This document shows positions 44,126 through 52,447 of a DNA stretch of 55,427 nt, in pieces. The translations under genes were made by a program, and so were the position numbers. The notes below the pieces were generated by a model. It saw only the letters and a list, made by a program, of their open reading frames with translations, had not been told where the DNA came from and ran no database searches. How positions within the stretch are numbered: position 1 is the first letter of the stretch; each line of letters begins with the position of its first letter. Source of the stretch: an uncultured bacterium (lineage in GTDB: Bacteria > Pseudomonadota > Gammaproteobacteria > Burkholderiales > Burkholderiaceae_E); contig CAIVPX010000014.1 in the NCBI GenBank assembly GCA_903907905.1, positions 1 through 55,427 on the forward strand, given 5' to 3'.

Positions 44126-44596
44126 CTACCCTTGCGTCAGCGCGCCGCGCAACTGCTCAACCAACGCCGGCTTTCGATGGTCGGGCACGAACCGCCCCAC
44201 CACGATCTGCTGCCGCCCTGCCACGAGCACGATCGGTTCACTCGATCGCCCCCGATACTCAACCCGCACCCAGGACGGCGACACCTCTGCCACCCTGAGG
44301 TTTGACCCGTGGGAGGCCTCGATGCGCAGACGGCCTGGCTCAGCCTCGATCCGCTCGTAATCGCCTGCATGGCGCGCGTAGCAGACAAACGCCAAGCCAA
44401 GGGCGCTGACTTCGATGAGCGCGAAGGGCACCACCATCCAGGCCCCGTTGAGCGCAAACGCCGCCGCGATTCCCAAGGACACCGCTGACACGCAGACAAA
44501 GCACGCACCCAACTGGGCTGGTGAGAGCACGCAATTACGGCGCAAGGTCCACTGATGACGTCGCGAACGGACCTCGTACTGCCACTGGTACTGCAT
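44126..44596 (-). CDS. DUF2244-family membrane protein
   Basis: A 156-residue protein with two closely spaced transmembrane helices (about residues 32-70) and a C-terminal soluble part, matching DUF2244. Features are RRNCVLSPAQLG before the helices and YERIEAEPGRLRIE after them. The ATG at 44596 is the first plausible start; an upstream TTG at 44647 would fall in the -10 element. It precedes ctaC by 41 bp, and the clear promoter upstream suggests it is the first gene of the oxidase operon. DUF2244 genes commonly neighbour oxidase genes, but the function is unknown. Confidence 0.82.
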   Translation of the reverse strand: MQYQWQYEVRSRRHQWTLRRNCVLSPAQLGACFVCVSAVSLGIAAAFALNGAWMVVPFALIEVSALGLAFVCYARHAGDYERIEAEPGRLRIEASHGSNLRVAEVSPSWVRVEYRGRSSEPIVLVAGRQQIVVGRFVPDHRKPALVEQLRGALTQG

Positions 44597-44640
44597 GAAG
44601 CTACAGCCTGCGTTTTTGTCTTGTCGATACCACCGGTGCA

Positions 44641-44676
44641 GGCGCAATTATAGGCGCGCCTCTCGAGAGGGGGCAA
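44641..44676 (-). promoter_or_regulatory. Probable sigma-70 promoter of the oxidase operon with internal palindrome
   Basis: On the minus strand TTGCCC (44676-44671), an 18-bp spacer and a perfect TATAAT (44652-44647) form a good promoter, with a predicted start near 44640 and a leader of about 44 nt before the DUF2244 ATG. The spacer contains the perfect 12-bp palindrome CCTCTCGAGAGG (44659-44670), a possible operator. Confidence 0.65.
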
Positions 44677-44716
44677 CTCGGAGGCGGTGAAGGCCCTCTG
44701 GGCTGCGCGGGGTTAC

Positions 44717-44748
44717 GCCTCGCAGACCGGGGCCGCGGCCTGCGAGGC
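44717..44748 (-). terminator. Stem-loop after the methyltransferase gene
   Basis: GCCTCGCAG (44717-44725) and CTGCGAGGC (44740-44748) form a perfect 9-bp stem with a 14-nt GC-rich loop, 40 bp beyond the methyltransferase stop. No U-tract follows, so it may be a 3' mRNA stabiliser or a Rho-assisted terminator rather than a classical one. Confidence 0.45.
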
Positions 44749-44787
44749 GCCGTCGGCATAGGGCCGGGCCCGGGTGACTCGCGACGC

Positions 44788-45675
44788 TCAGCCTCTGGCG
44801 CCAGGCCGTGGATGAAACTGCAACGGGGCGAGTCCCCCGGGCAGTTTCTTGGTGGGTGGGCACCAGGCGTGGCCGTAGATGATCTCGACGCTCAGACCAA
44901 TCAGGCCGTCGTTGCCTCGGAGCGTCTCGATCGCAGCCAGCCACTCGTGCCGATGGCGCGGGGTGAGCAGCCCGCGAAAGCGCCCCTTGAGCGCGTTGCC
45001 GCCCCAGGCCCTCACCTCGGCGAGCAAGGTGTCGGCATCGCGCCAGGTCACCCTCAGCCGCTCGGTATCCATTACCGGCTCGGCAAAGCCCTGAGACACA
45101 AGGAGGTCGCCGACGTCGTGCATGTCGGGGAATTCCATCATTCGTGCGCCCAACCCGCGAAGCTCGCGCAAGGTGTCGACACCCAGGCAGCTAAAGCAAA
45201 GGAGCCCCTGGGGCCGCAGAACGCGATACCACTCCGCAATCTGCGCCTCGGGCCGGGGGCTCCAGTGGAGCGCCAGCGCCGACCAGATCAGATCGGCTGA
45301 GGCCGCCGCAAGCGGCAGTCGATCGAGCTCGGCCGCGATCAGCGTGGCAACCGACGGCTCGCGCATGCGGCGCAGCCTGGCGAGCAGGCCGCTTCTCGCC
45401 GGCGCAAGCCTGCGCGCCAGGTCCTCGAGCGCCGCCGCCGAGGCATCGAGCCCCAGCAATTCAGCGCCCGGAAAGCGCTGCCGCAGCGGCAGCAGGCTCG
45501 CGCCCCGGGCGCACCCGGCATCGAGCACCCGCCGAGGCTCAAGCCTCACGGGTGCGAGCTTTTCCAGCATCACGCGCTCGACCTCGACTCGCAAAAAGTC
45601 GGGCCTCGCGGCTCGAGCTCGACGACGGGATTGACTGCGCAAGGCTGTCGGGTCTAGGTCGGTTGGGGCAGTCAT
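44788..45675 (-). CDS. BioC-like SAM-dependent methyltransferase
   Basis: A 295-residue class I methyltransferase. The SAM-binding motif VLDAGCARGASLLPL lies at about residues 42-56 and LLGLDASAAALEDLARRL follows. The segment SADLIWSALALHWSPRPEAQIAEWYRVLRPQGLL matches the BioC/UbiE-type core. In Burkholderiales, genes in this position next to comF and trmL are often annotated as biotin synthesis protein BioC (malonyl-ACP methylation), but no other biotin gene is here, so the substrate is uncertain. The start at 45675 is chosen; an ATG at 45699 is also possible. It is divergent from comF with under 40 bp between. Confidence 0.78.
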   Translation of the reverse strand: MTAPTDLDPTALRSQSRRRARAARPDFLRVEVERVMLEKLAPVRLEPRRVLDAGCARGASLLPLRQRFPGAELLGLDASAAALEDLARRLAPARSGLLARLRRMREPSVATLIAAELDRLPLAAASADLIWSALALHWSPRPEAQIAEWYRVLRPQGLLCFSCLGVDTLRELRGLGARMMEFPDMHDVGDLLVSQGFAEPVMDTERLRVTWRDADTLLAEVRAWGGNALKGRFRGLLTPRHRHEWLAAIETLRGNDGLIGLSVEIIYGHAWCPPTKKLPGGLAPLQFHPRPGARG

Positions 45676-45713
45676 GGCGGCCTGAGTATAGGCGGGCATG
45701 CGTCAATGCCCGA

Positions 45714-46499
45714 ATGCGAGCCCCCCGCCCCCGCCCGCCCCGCGGCCATAGCACCTGGTTCAAGCACATCGTCCGCGCCGCAATCGACACCGTGCTGCCC
45801 CGCTCGTGCGCGGCGTGCGCCCTCAGCCTCGAACCCGGCGCCTCCCCGCTCGGCTGGTGTCCGCCCTGCCTGCGCCTGCTGAACGTCTCAGCCGACCGCT
45901 GCCCGTGCTGCGGCCTTCGTGGCGACCCCGGCGCGTGCGTCACCTGTCGCCGTCACCCGCCCGCCTTCGAACGCACCATCGTCGTGACCGACTATGCGCC
46001 ACCCGTCGACCGCCTGATCCACGCCTTCAAGTTCGGCCGCGACCTGTCGCTCGCCCGCCCGCTCGGGGCTCTCGCCGCCGAACACCTGAGGCGAACCGGG
46101 ATCACGTGTCGCGCCAACATCCCCACCGTCATCACAGCCATCCCTTTGTCAACAACGCGGCTGGCCTCGCGAGGCTTCAACCAGTCGCTCGAACTGGCCC
46201 GCGCGATCAGCGCAAACACGGGCATCGCCCTCGATCGAACGGCCCTGCGCCGCCTGCGCGAGGGCCCCGCCCAGGCACTGCTCGACCCGCACGCACGGCA
46301 GCGCAACGCCCGGGGCGCCTTTGGCGCCAGCGCGCAGGCCGGCCGGCATGTCATCGTGGTGGACGACGTGATGACCACCGGTGCTACCCTTAACGCAGCG
46401 GCGCTCGCGCTCAAAGCGGCCGGAGCGGTCCGCATCACCAACCTTGTCATCGCACGAACGCCCGAGCACGATGTTCAACGTCGTTCTGGTCCAGCCTGA
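45714..46499 (+). CDS. comF: ComF-family phosphoribosyltransferase-like protein
   Basis: A 261-residue ComF/GntX-type protein. The N-terminal zinc-finger-like region has cysteine pairs (CAAC, CPPC, CPCC and CVTC), and the C-terminal phosphoribosyltransferase fold has the PRPP loop VIVVDDVMTTGAT. A RGFNQSLELARAIS segment is typical. ComF is needed for DNA uptake in competent bacteria; its biochemical role is unclear. The ATG at 45714 leaves room for the divergent methyltransferase start; an extension upstream would lie inside that gene. The 3' end overlaps trmL by 29 bp. Confidence 0.88.
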   Translation: MRAPRPRPPRGHSTWFKHIVRAAIDTVLPRSCAACALSLEPGASPLGWCPPCLRLLNVSADRCPCCGLRGDPGACVTCRRHPPAFERTIVVTDYAPPVDRLIHAFKFGRDLSLARPLGALAAEHLRRTGITCRANIPTVITAIPLSTTRLASRGFNQSLELARAISANTGIALDRTALRRLREGPAQALLDPHARQRNARGAFGASAQAGRHVIVVDDVMTTGATLNAAALALKAAGAVRITNLVIARTPEHDVQRRSGPA

Positions 46500-46956
46500 G
46501 ATTCCCCCCAACACCGGCAATGTGATCCGGCTGTGCGCCAATGCGGGTGCCGCACTTCATCTGGTCAGGCCGCTCGGGTTTCCGCTTGACTCCGCCAAGA
46601 TGCGGCGTGCCGGGCTCGACTATCACGAGATAGCCAGCCTGCGCGTGCATGACGACTGGGCCGCCTTCATCGAATCCGAGCAGCCTGCGAGCCTGTACGC
46701 GCTCAGCACCCGCGGGCGGCTCGCACCCAGCCAGGTGCGCTTTGCCGCCGGTGATTATCTGGTGTTCGGCTCCGAAACCTCGGGGCTGCCGGCGCAGGTG
46801 CTCGAACACTTCGCACCCGAGCGGCGCCTGCGACTGCCGATGCGGCCCGGCAACCGAAGCCTCAACCTGTCAAACGCGGTGGCCATCACGGTGTACGAGG
46901 CGTGGCGCCAGCACGATTTTGCCGGCGCAGCCACGGCCGGGCCCGCCGATCGCTAG
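46471..46956 (+). CDS. trmL: tRNA (cytidine/uridine(34)-2'-O)-methyltransferase
   Basis: A 161-residue SPOUT-class methyltransferase (TrmL) that modifies the wobble base of tRNA-Leu isoacceptors. Signatures are FNVVLVQPEIPPNTGNVIRLCAN at the N-terminus, LVFGSETSGLP and RLPMRPGNRSLNLSNAVAITVYEAWRQ in the knotted C-terminal region. The start at 46471 lies inside the comF 3' end, so the two are translated from one message. A 15-bp tandem repeat follows after 46 bp. Confidence 0.95.
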   Translation: MFNVVLVQPEIPPNTGNVIRLCANAGAALHLVRPLGFPLDSAKMRRAGLDYHEIASLRVHDDWAAFIESEQPASLYALSTRGRLAPSQVRFAAGDYLVFGSETSGLPAQVLEHFAPERRLRLPMRPGNRSLNLSNAVAITVYEAWRQHDFAGAATAGPADR

Positions 46957-47002
46957 ACGCTCGCGGGCCGCATCAGGGCGCCGCGACCGGATCCGGCCTC
47001 GC

Positions 47003-47092
47003 CGAGCTTGGGGTTACCGAGCTTGAGGTTACCGAGCTTGAGGTTACCGAGCTTGAGGTTACCGAGCTTGGGGTTACCGAGCTTGGGGCCGC
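47003..47092. repeat. Tandem 15-bp repeat, six units, between trmL and the LOG gene
   Basis: Six consecutive 15-bp units of the form CGAGCTTGAGGTTAC, with G/A variation at one position and a diverged last unit, fill most of the 161-bp gap between the convergent trmL and LOG genes. Read as protein on the plus strand they would give VTELE-type pentapeptides, but no credible gene contains them. There are no spacers, so this is not CRISPR. Confidence 0.95.
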
Positions 47093-47117
47093 CGAGGATC
47101 CAGGCCTTCCGCCGAGA

Positions 47118-47672
47118 TCAGGCGGTGGCCGTGAACAAGCGATCGAGCAGCCGATCGAGATCAACCTCGCGCAGCAGGGCATTGAAATCGGCGGGCGCAA
47201 CGAAGCCGGCAGCGATGAAGCCCTCGCACATGGCGATCAGGTCATCGAAATAGCCCTGTGCGTTGAGCAGGCCGACCGGCTTTCGCAGGTAGCGGGTCTG
47301 CCAGAGCGTGAGCACTTCGAACAACTCGTCGAGGGTGCCGAAACCGCCGGGTAGCGCAATAAAGCCGTCCGACAGTTCGATCATGCGCTGCTTGCGAACC
47401 GACATGTCGGCGACGACCTCCCGCCGGGTGAGGCCAGTGTGGCCCTGCTCGCGCACCAGCATGCCGTCGGGAATGACGCCGATGACCTCGGCACCCCCCG
47501 CGAGCGCGGCATCGGCCAGCGCACCCATGAGGCCGACCCGGCCCCCGCCATAGACCAGGCGCCAGCCCCGGCTTGCGATCGCCGTCCCAACTGCACGCGC
47601 CAGGGCCAGATGCGAGGGGTCGTGCCCAGGCTTGGCGCCACAGAACACACAAAGCGAAGTGGGGGTCGTCAT
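47118..47672 (-). CDS. LOG-family protein (cytokinin riboside 5'-monophosphate phosphoribohydrolase type)
   Basis: A 184-residue LOG-family protein, formerly annotated lysine decarboxylase. The Rossmann-type N-terminus is SLCVFCGAKPGHDP, and VYGGGRVGLMGALADAAL follows. The catalytic signature ALPGGFGTLDELFEVLT (PGGxGTxxE) and the MSVRKQRM arginine region are present. The enzymes release free bases from nucleoside 5'-monophosphates. The start at 47672 follows the gpsA stop by one base; a longer extension into gpsA is rejected. It is the last gene of the rhodanese-grxC-secB-gpsA group. Confidence 0.93.
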   Translation of the reverse strand: MTTPTSLCVFCGAKPGHDPSHLALARAVGTAIASRGWRLVYGGGRVGLMGALADAALAGGAEVIGVIPDGMLVREQGHTGLTRREVVADMSVRKQRMIELSDGFIALPGGFGTLDELFEVLTLWQTRYLRKPVGLLNAQGYFDDLIAMCEGFIAAGFVAPADFNALLREVDLDRLLDRLFTATA

Positions 47673-47673
47673 C

Positions 47674-48678
47674 TCAGAATCCTTCACGCCGCGGTTCGCG
47701 GGACAATAGTTCAAGCACGGCTTTATGGGCCCGCAAGCGGCCTTCGAGCACCTCGCAGACGGCTTCGAGAATGGGCATCTGCACGCCGGCTTGGGCGGCC
47801 AGCAGACGCGCCACCGGCGCTGTCCCCACCCCTTCGGCCACGTGCCCGAGCCCCGCAAGAATGCTGGCAAGCGAATCGCCTCGAGCCAGCGCCAGCCCCA
47901 CCCGCCGGTTGCGTGACAGCGCGCCCGTGCAGGTGAGTACGAGGTCACCCAGCCCGGTGAGACCCATGAAGGTCTCTGCGCGGGCACCCAGCCCCAGGCC
48001 CAGGCGCGAGATTTCGGCGAGCCCCCGCGTGATGAGCGCCGCCCGTGCGTTCATGCCCAGTTCGAGGCCATCGGCGATCCCGGCCGCGATCGCCATCACG
48101 TTCTTGAGCGCCCCGCCCAACTCCACGCCCAGCACATCCCCGCTGGTGTAGATGCGCGCGGCACCATGATGAAACGCCTCGAGCACACCGCGCTCGAGCG
48201 CGGCCGAGCCGCCCGCGACAGTGAGAGCCACCGGCAGGCCAGCTGCCACCTCCTGGGCAAAGCTGGGGCCGGCCAGCGCAGCGCCAGCGCGCCCGCCGAG
48301 TCGCTCGCGGGCAATCTGGTGAGGCAGTCGCTGGCTGCCCGCCTCGATGCCCTTGCAGAGCCACACCACCCCGACGCAGGCTTGCGGCAGGTGTGCAAGC
48401 AGGCGGTCGAGCAACCCGGAAAAAGCCGATACCGGCGAGGCAAGAACCGCGATCGAGGGGCCCGCCGAGAGCCAGTCGCAGGCGGCCTCGAAATCGGCGG
48501 TGGGGGTCAGGGCGTCATGCAGGCGCACGCCGGGCAGATAGCGTTCATTCGAGCGCTGCGCGCCGATGGCCTGCGCCAAGGCCGAATCACGCATCCACAG
48601 CATGACCGGGTAACGCCGAGCAACATGCTGCGCCAGCGCCGTGCCCCAGGCGCCCGCGCCGAAGACCGCGACTCTCAT
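47674..48678 (-). CDS. gpsA: Glycerol-3-phosphate dehydrogenase [NAD(P)+]
   Basis: A 334-residue GpsA making sn-glycerol-3-phosphate from dihydroxyacetone phosphate for phospholipid synthesis. The dinucleotide-binding site VFGAGAWGTALAQHVA is at the N-terminus, CKGIEAGSQ and AALAGPSFAQEVAAGLP follow, and the catalytic lysine lies in ELGGALKNVMAIAAGIADG. The C-terminal substrate-binding region contains GLTGLGDLVLTCTG and SRNRRVG. It follows secB by 31 bp, the order conserved in Burkholderiales. Confidence 0.97.
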   Translation of the reverse strand: MRVAVFGAGAWGTALAQHVARRYPVMLWMRDSALAQAIGAQRSNERYLPGVRLHDALTPTADFEAACDWLSAGPSIAVLASPVSAFSGLLDRLLAHLPQACVGVVWLCKGIEAGSQRLPHQIARERLGGRAGAALAGPSFAQEVAAGLPVALTVAGGSAALERGVLEAFHHGAARIYTSGDVLGVELGGALKNVMAIAAGIADGLELGMNARAALITRGLAEISRLGLGLGARAETFMGLTGLGDLVLTCTGALSRNRRVGLALARGDSLASILAGLGHVAEGVGTAPVARLLAAQAGVQMPILEAVCEVLEGRLRAHKAVLELLSREPRREGF

Positions 48679-48709
48679 CGCCCAGCCCGACGTGGCCGCC
48701 CGCCAGGAA

Positions 48710-49186
48710 TCAGCGCGCCGACGGCGGCACGATCAGACCCGCACCGCGCTCGCTCTCTTGCTGGGCGAGTCGCTGCTGATAGATCGCCTCGAAGTTGATC
48801 TCGGCCAGATGAATGGGCGGAAACCCGGTGCGCTGGATGGCGTCGGCCACGTTCGCCCGAAGGTAGGGGAAGATCATGTTCGGACAGACCACGTTCAGCA
48901 GGATGTCCATTTGCTCGGCCGGTACGTTGCGAATCTCGAAGATTCCAGCCTGAGTGGTCTCGACCAGGAATGCGACCTTGTCGCCGACTCGCGTGGTCAG
49001 GGTGATGGTGACAAAGCTTTCGTGGATGCCTTCAACCACCTGCAAGCCACCGGTATCGACCTGAATCTCGACGCTGGGCTGATGGCTCTCGAGGAAAATG
49101 GCAGGGGCATGCGGCAATTCAAGCGACATGCCCTTCAAATACATTCGTTGAATGACGAAGACGGGTCCCTGCTCCTGAGCGCTCAT
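48710..49186 (-). CDS. secB: Protein-export chaperone SecB
   Basis: A 158-residue SecB holding unfolded preproteins for SecA. Family landmarks are VFVIQRMYLKGMSLELPHAP, EVVEGIHESFVTITL-like sequence, KVAFLVETTQAGIFEIRNVP and PNMIFPYLRANVADAIQRTGFPP. The ATG at 49186 has an AGGA site 7 nt upstream; an in-frame extension through grxC is rejected. The C-terminus is short and not cysteine-rich. It lies 86 bp after grxC. Confidence 0.96.
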   Translation of the reverse strand: MSAQEQGPVFVIQRMYLKGMSLELPHAPAIFLESHQPSVEIQVDTGGLQVVEGIHESFVTITLTTRVGDKVAFLVETTQAGIFEIRNVPAEQMDILLNVVCPNMIFPYLRANVADAIQRTGFPPIHLAEINFEAIYQQRLAQQESERGAGLIVPPSAR

Positions 49187-49272
49187 CGCGATATCCTGGA
49201 TCGGTGACGGCGCTGAGCCGTCTGGTTTGAGAAAGAGACAGGTCGACAGGCGGACCCGCGCGCCCGAGGCCC

Positions 49273-49533
49273 TCAGCCCGCCAGCAGGGGCGCGAGTTCG
49301 CCCGCCCGGTCGCAGGCGTAGAGATCGTCGCAGCCGCCAATGTGGCGGTCGCCGATGAAGATTTGCGGGACCGTTCGACGGCCGGTGCGCTCGATCATCT
49401 CGTCGCGGCGCTGGGGGTCGACATCGATGCGGATCTTGTCGATGTCGGTGACACCGCGTTGGCGCAGCAACTGCTCGGCCCGCACGCAATAGGGGCACAC
49501 TGCTGTCGTGTACATCTGCACTCGTGCCGACAT
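49273..49533 (-). CDS. grxC: Glutaredoxin 3
   Basis: An 86-residue dithiol glutaredoxin with the active site CPYC (C13, C16), the cis-proline segment RRTVPQIFIGD and GGCDDLYACDRAGEL with the glutathione-binding aspartates. It reduces disulfides with glutathione in the cytoplasm. It lies 12 bp after the rhodanese gene and before secB, the usual Burkholderiales order. Confidence 0.96.
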   Translation of the reverse strand: MSARVQMYTTAVCPYCVRAEQLLRQRGVTDIDKIRIDVDPQRRDEMIERTGRRTVPQIFIGDRHIGGCDDLYACDRAGELAPLLAG

Positions 49534-49545
49534 GATCCGCTCCGC

Positions 49546-49947
49546 TTACTTGACGACCGGCAGCCCGGCCTGACGCCAGGCATTGAGCCCACCGTCGAGA
49601 TTGAAGACGTCCTGGCGACCGGCCTTGCGCAGGCTGGACGCCGCCTTGGCCGAGGTCGTGCCCGTGGCGCAGCAGACGATGACCGGTCGGCCTGCAGGGA
49701 GCTCGCCCGCGCGTTTGTCGAGTTCGGCCAGCGGAATGTTGCGCGCGTTGGGCAGATGTCCGGCCTCGAACTCGCCTGGTGCCCGGACATCAAGCACCAG
49801 CGCCTGCGTGTCATTGATCATGCGGGTCGCACCCAGGGTGTCGAGCGAGGCGCCGGCGGTACGCTTGAGCACATACGGCCACAGCAGCAAGGCCCCGGAG
49901 GCAAAGGCAATCGCAATCAGCAGAATGTTTTCGGTGATGAAGGCCAC
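49546..49947 (-). CDS. Membrane-anchored rhodanese-like protein
   Basis: A 133-residue protein with an N-terminal transmembrane helix (about residues 5-25) and a single rhodanese domain: LVLDVRAPGEFEAGHLPNARNIPL and active-site loop CCATGTTS (C93), then GLNAWRQAGLPV. The domain transfers sulfane sulfur or acts as a redox partner. The loop has T instead of the common arginine. It is the first gene of the operon leading to grxC, secB and gpsA, and a good promoter precedes it. Confidence 0.9.
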   Translation of the reverse strand: MAFITENILLIAIAFASGALLLWPYVLKRTAGASLDTLGATRMINDTQALVLDVRAPGEFEAGHLPNARNIPLAELDKRAGELPAGRPVIVCCATGTTSAKAASSLRKAGRQDVFNLDGGLNAWRQAGLPVVK

Positions 49948-49969
49948 GGGGCAACCTGGAAAAGATTAA

Positions 49970-49982
49970 GCTGGAGATTATA
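49970..49982 (-). promoter_or_regulatory. Probable -10 element of the rhodanese-grxC-secB-gpsA operon
   Basis: A perfect TATAAT lies at 49982-49977 on the minus strand, with a predicted start near 49970, 23 nt before the rhodanese ATG. The -35 region is poor, so it may need an activator. The same 116-bp gap also serves the divergent gpmA gene. Confidence 0.5.
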
Positions 49983-50063
49983 AGATACTGAAGCGCCAAA
50001 AACCCCGCGTCCACCCGGCCCGCCCCGGGAGGCCCCCAGCACCCCGGCCCTTCGAACCTCATC

Positions 50064-50819
50064 ATGACCTACAAAATCGTGCTGCTGCGTCACGGCGAAA
50101 GCCAGTGGAACCTTGAAAACCGCTTCACCGGCTGGACCGACGTCGACCTGACGCCGCAGGGCCTGATCGAAGCCCGGCGCGCCGGCGCGCTGCTCAAGGC
50201 CGAGGGTTTCAGCTTCGATCTGGCCTACACCTCAGTGCTCAAGCGCGCGATCCGTACGCTCTGGACGCTACTCGACGAAATGGACCAAATGTGGCTGCCG
50301 GTGGTGAATTCCTGGCGACTCAACGAGCGCCACTACGGCGCCCTGCAGGGCCTCAACAAGGCGGAGACGGCCGCCCGCTTTGGTGATGCACAGGTGCTCA
50401 TCTGGCGCCGTGCCTATGCGATCGCCCCCGATCCCCTGCCCGAGGGCGACCCCCGGGGCGCTGAACTCGACCCACGCTACGCCGGCGTCCCGCCTCACGA
50501 AATCCCGCGAACCGAATGCCTCAAGGACACCGTGGCCCGGGTGGTTCCCTTCTGGGAGCAGGCCATTGCGCCGTCCATCCGGGAAGGTCGCCGCATCGTC
50601 ATCGCCGCGCACGGCAACTCGCTGCGCGCGCTCATCAAGTACCTCGAGGACGTGCCCGACGACGAGATCGTCAATCTCAACATCCCCACCGCACGCCCCA
50701 TGGTTTACGAGCTCGACTCGAACCTCAAGCCGCTGCGCCGCGAGTATCTGGGCGATCAGGCCGAAATCGAAGCCGCCATGGCCGCCGTGGCGGCTCAAGG
50801 CAAGGCCAAGCCCGCTTGA
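50064..50819 (+). CDS. gpmA: 2,3-bisphosphoglycerate-dependent phosphoglycerate mutase
   Basis: A 251-residue dPGM interconverting 3- and 2-phosphoglycerate in glycolysis and gluconeogenesis. The phosphohistidine motif [18 protein letters not shown] is at the N-terminus, followed by [13 protein letters not shown] and [19 protein letters not shown]. The second catalytic histidine lies in [18 protein letters not shown]. Length and motifs match the E. coli enzyme. It is divergent from the rhodanese gene and followed by a CtpA-type protease. Confidence 0.97.
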   Translation: MTYKIVLLRHGESQWNLENRFTGWTDVDLTPQGLIEARRAGALLKAEGFSFDLAYTSVLKRAIRTLWTLLDEMDQMWLPVVNSWRLNERHYGALQGLNKAETAARFGDAQVLIWRRAYAIAPDPLPEGDPRGAELDPRYAGVPPHEIPRTECLKDTVARVVPFWEQAIAPSIREGRRIVIAAHGNSLRALIKYLEDVPDDEIVNLNIPTARPMVYELDSNLKPLRREYLGDQAEIEAAMAAVAAQGKAKPA

Positions 50820-50995
50820 GCGGGCCCTCAGCAGGCCGCCCTGCCTGACGGCCGGCGCGTCAACGCAACACCCGCTCATCAATTCATTGCCCGGACGCTG
50901 GGCCGGGGCGGATTGCGCGGTTTATACTGCGATGCAACTCGATGAAGCCCGCACCGCGCGACGTGCTGCGGCAGCGTTCGATCCCGGGACAATCC

Positions 50996-52426
50996 ATGAA
51001 GTTCAAACTCAAATCCGTGAGCCTCGTGCTCGCCGGCGCCATCGCCGGTGTGCTCATCAGCGTTGGCCTCACGGCGGTCGCCCAGCGTGGGCAGCGCGCG
51101 CCGCTTCCCCTCGAAGAACTGCGGCAGTTTTCCGACGTGTTCGGTGCCATCAAGGCCAACTACGTCGAACCCGTCGAAGATAAGAAGCTGATCACCGAGG
51201 CCATCAGCGGCATGATCGCCGGCCTTGACCCGCACTCGGCCTACCTCGATGCCGACGCCTTCCGCGAGCTTCAGGTCGGCACACAGGGCGAATTCGGCGG
51301 TCTGGGCATCGAAGTCGGCACCGAGGACGGCTTCATTCGCGTCATTTCCCCCATTGAGGACACGCCTGCGGCCCGAGCCGGTGTCAAGGCGGGCGACCTG
51401 ATCATCAAGATTGATGAAAAGCCCACCAAAGGGCTGCCGCTCAATGACGCGGTCAAGCTCATGCGCGGCAAGCCCAAGACACCCATCACGCTTACCATTA
51501 CACGCAAGGGCGAAACCCGCCCCATCGTGCTCACCATCGTGCGCGACGTCATCCGCGTGCAGTCGGTGCGCTCGAAGGTGATCGAGCCCGGCATCGGGTA
51601 TGTGCGCATCTCGCAGTTTCAGGAACACACGGTTGAAACGCTGGTGCGCCATCTGGAAAACCTCGAGCGTCAGGGTGCGGTGGGCAAGGGTCTGGTGCTC
51701 GATCTGCGCAACGACCCGGGCGGCTTGCTGCATGGCGCGGTCGGCGTGTCGGCAGCGTTTTTACCCTCTCGCGTCACGGTGGTCACGACCGAGGGTCGCA
51801 CCGAAGACGCCCGTCGTAAGTACACGGCCAGCCCGGAAGACTACCTGCGTGGCAGCCGTGAAGACTTCGTCGCCAAGGTGCCCGGTGCGGCCAAAACGGT
51901 GCCCATGGTCGTGCTGGTCAATGGCGGCTCGGCCTCGGCCTCCGAAATCGTGGCGGGCGCCCTGCAGGACTACAAGCGCGCCACGGTACTCGGCACGCAA
52001 ACCTTTGGTAAGGGCTCGGTGCAGTCGATCCTGCCGCTCTCGAGCTCTACCGCCATCAAGCTCACCACCGCGCGGTACTACACGCCCAACGGCCGGTCCA
52101 TTCAGGCCAAGGGTATCGAGCCCGACCTGCTTGTCGAGGAAACGCCCGAAGGCGATCTCAATGCTTTCCGGGTGCGCGAGGCCGATCTGAACCGGCACCT
52201 GTCCAACGCGCGCGAGCGAGAAGAAAAGCCCACGGTGCCGCGCCCCAGCACCGAGACCGATCGCCTGCGTGATCGTAAGCCCATCGAGTTCGGATCGGCC
52301 GACGACCATCAACTGCAGCAGGCGCTCAACCACCTCAAGGGCCTGCCCGTTGCGCTCGCCAAGGCCAAAACCGCTGATGCCTCCGGCGCCGAGGCTGCAG
52401 CCGGCCCGCGCGACGCCGCCAAATAA
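50996..52426 (+). CDS. C-terminal processing protease (S41, CtpA/Prc type)
   Basis: A 476-residue exported S41 peptidase. A signal sequence or anchor (KFKLKSVSLVLAGAIAGVLI) opens the protein. A PDZ domain with GGLGIEVGTEDGFIRVISPIEDTPAARAGVKAGD follows at about residues 95-180. The catalytic Ser/Lys pair is in GGSASASEIVAGAL and TFGKGSVQSILPL. The ATG at 50996 is preferred over 50942 because it starts the signal sequence and follows a GGGA site. These proteases trim or degrade proteins from their C-termini in the periplasm. The charged C-terminal tail (about 70 residues) is poorly conserved. A TATACT at 50923-50928 could be its -10 element. Confidence 0.92.
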   Translation: MKFKLKSVSLVLAGAIAGVLISVGLTAVAQRGQRAPLPLEELRQFSDVFGAIKANYVEPVEDKKLITEAISGMIAGLDPHSAYLDADAFRELQVGTQGEFGGLGIEVGTEDGFIRVISPIEDTPAARAGVKAGDLIIKIDEKPTKGLPLNDAVKLMRGKPKTPITLTITRKGETRPIVLTIVRDVIRVQSVRSKVIEPGIGYVRISQFQEHTVETLVRHLENLERQGAVGKGLVLDLRNDPGGLLHGAVGVSAAFLPSRVTVVTTEGRTEDARRKYTASPEDYLRGSREDFVAKVPGAAKTVPMVVLVNGGSASASEIVAGALQDYKRATVLGTQTFGKGSVQSILPLSSSTAIKLTTARYYTPNGRSIQAKGIEPDLLVEETPEGDLNAFRVREADLNRHLSNAREREEKPTVPRPSTETDRLRDRKPIEFGSADDHQLQQALNHLKGLPVALAKAKTADASGAEAAAGPRDAAK

Positions 52427-52447
52427 AAGCCTCGGCGGGGTCGTGCC

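Noticed and set aside
47003-47092. CRISPR array
   Set aside because: Units are contiguous with no spacers and no cas gene is near.
46902-47354. A plus-strand frame with VTELE-type pentapeptide repeats
   Set aside because: It starts inside trmL, overlaps the LOG gene antisense, and has no recognisable domain beyond the DNA repeat.
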